From Tyto alba (taxonomy: Eukaryota > Chordata > Aves > Strigiformes > Tytonidae): a stretch of DNA of 64,000 nt. The position numbers and the translations under genes were made by a program. The stretch covers positions 6,079,730 through 6,143,729 of the forward strand of contig NW_024881324.1 in the NCBI RefSeq assembly GCF_018691265.1, in the 5' to 3' direction. Numbering within the stretch: position 1 is the first letter of the stretch; each line of letters begins with the position of its first letter. Positions 63,991-64,000 of this stretch are shown here, one piece after another. The notes beneath the pieces are model-generated. The model saw nothing but the letters and a program-made list of their open reading frames with translations. It made no database searches and was not told the origin of the DNA.

Positions 63991-64000
63991 CCCCCGAAAA

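Larger units (their letters stand above)
62330..64000 (-). promoter_or_regulatory. CpG island and promoter region of a minus-strand gene, continues past the window
   Basis: CpG density and GC content are high from about 62330, densest at 63000-63550 (CCGCGGCCCC, CCCCGCGGCCGGGG, GCCGGCGC). The gene strand carries an E2F-like TTTTGCGCC (63486-63494 on plus as GGCGCAAAA) and an ETS-like ACCGGAAAT (63618-63626 on plus as ATTTCCGGT). No TATA box is evident. The nearby donor at 63120 fixes the likely transcription direction to the left. The start site itself cannot be placed and may lie in the last few hundred bases or beyond 64000. The island is interrupted by A- and T-rich stretches (A25 at about 63519-63543, and 63756-63840). 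Confidence 0.7.

Noticed and set aside
1..64000. CRISPR arrays, operons, tRNA or rRNA genes
   Set aside because: I saw no regularly spaced repeats, ribosome-binding-site-led frames, tRNA B-box (GGTTCGAATCC-like) or rRNA sequence. The genome is plainly vertebrate.

Overview
This window reads as nuclear DNA from a bird. Two repeats show this. There is an intact 566-bp solo LTR of a typical avian ERVL-like retrovirus (10695-11260, flanked by the 5-bp duplication GAAGG). Next to it lies a decayed minus-strand CR1 LINE fragment (about 11430-11945). The rest is AT-rich, unique-looking sequence full of A-runs, with three GC/CpG-rich islands or patches. No open reading frame in either strand looks like a conserved protein-coding exon. 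The longest ORFs (up to 187 aa) are low-complexity or compositional chance frames.

The best overall model is the 5' end and first introns of a gene on the minus strand. The right end (about 62330-64000) is a CpG island. Inside it a long non-coding exon 1 can be proposed, ending at a good splice donor (AAG|GTACGT, last exon base 63120). A second proposed exon, 60627-60932, has a polypyrimidine-AG acceptor and an AAAG|GTATGC donor, and carries a 42-codon upstream ORF in a strong Kozak context. From there to position 1 (about 60 kb) I see no further exon I can defend, so this is probably one very long 5'-UTR intron. A GC-rich patch at 58.2-58.7 kb has two strong minus-strand donors and may be an alternative first exon. 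An isolated CpG island at 32.14-32.47 kb has NRF1-like and YY1-like sites and looks like a second promoter, of unknown direction. I cannot name the gene.

The most unusual element is at about 45700-46730. It is a plus-strand, frame-shifted relic of a reverse transcriptase whose ordered motifs (FIxSR, DAEK, NWIKLL, a PLFNI-type block, YVDD, KHLGI, DLxKW) and spacing fit an L1/Tx1-clade LINE. It does not fit CR1 or a retrovirus. L1-clade elements are scarce and degraded in birds, so this is worth a second look. A probable terminal fragment of a hAT-type DNA transposon lies at about 19500-19590.

Layout: 1-10.7 kb AT-rich intron-like DNA with a GC-rich patch at 5.7-6.2 kb; 10.7-12 kb solo LTR and CR1; 12-32 kb AT-rich DNA with hAT end, A37, G26 and G20 homopolymers; 32.1-32.5 kb orphan CpG island; 32.5-45.7 kb AT-rich DNA; 45.7-46.7 kb L1-like relic; 46.7-58.2 kb AT-rich DNA; 58.2-58.7 kb GC patch; 60.6-60.9 kb putative exon 2; 62.3-64 kb CpG island with putative exon 1.
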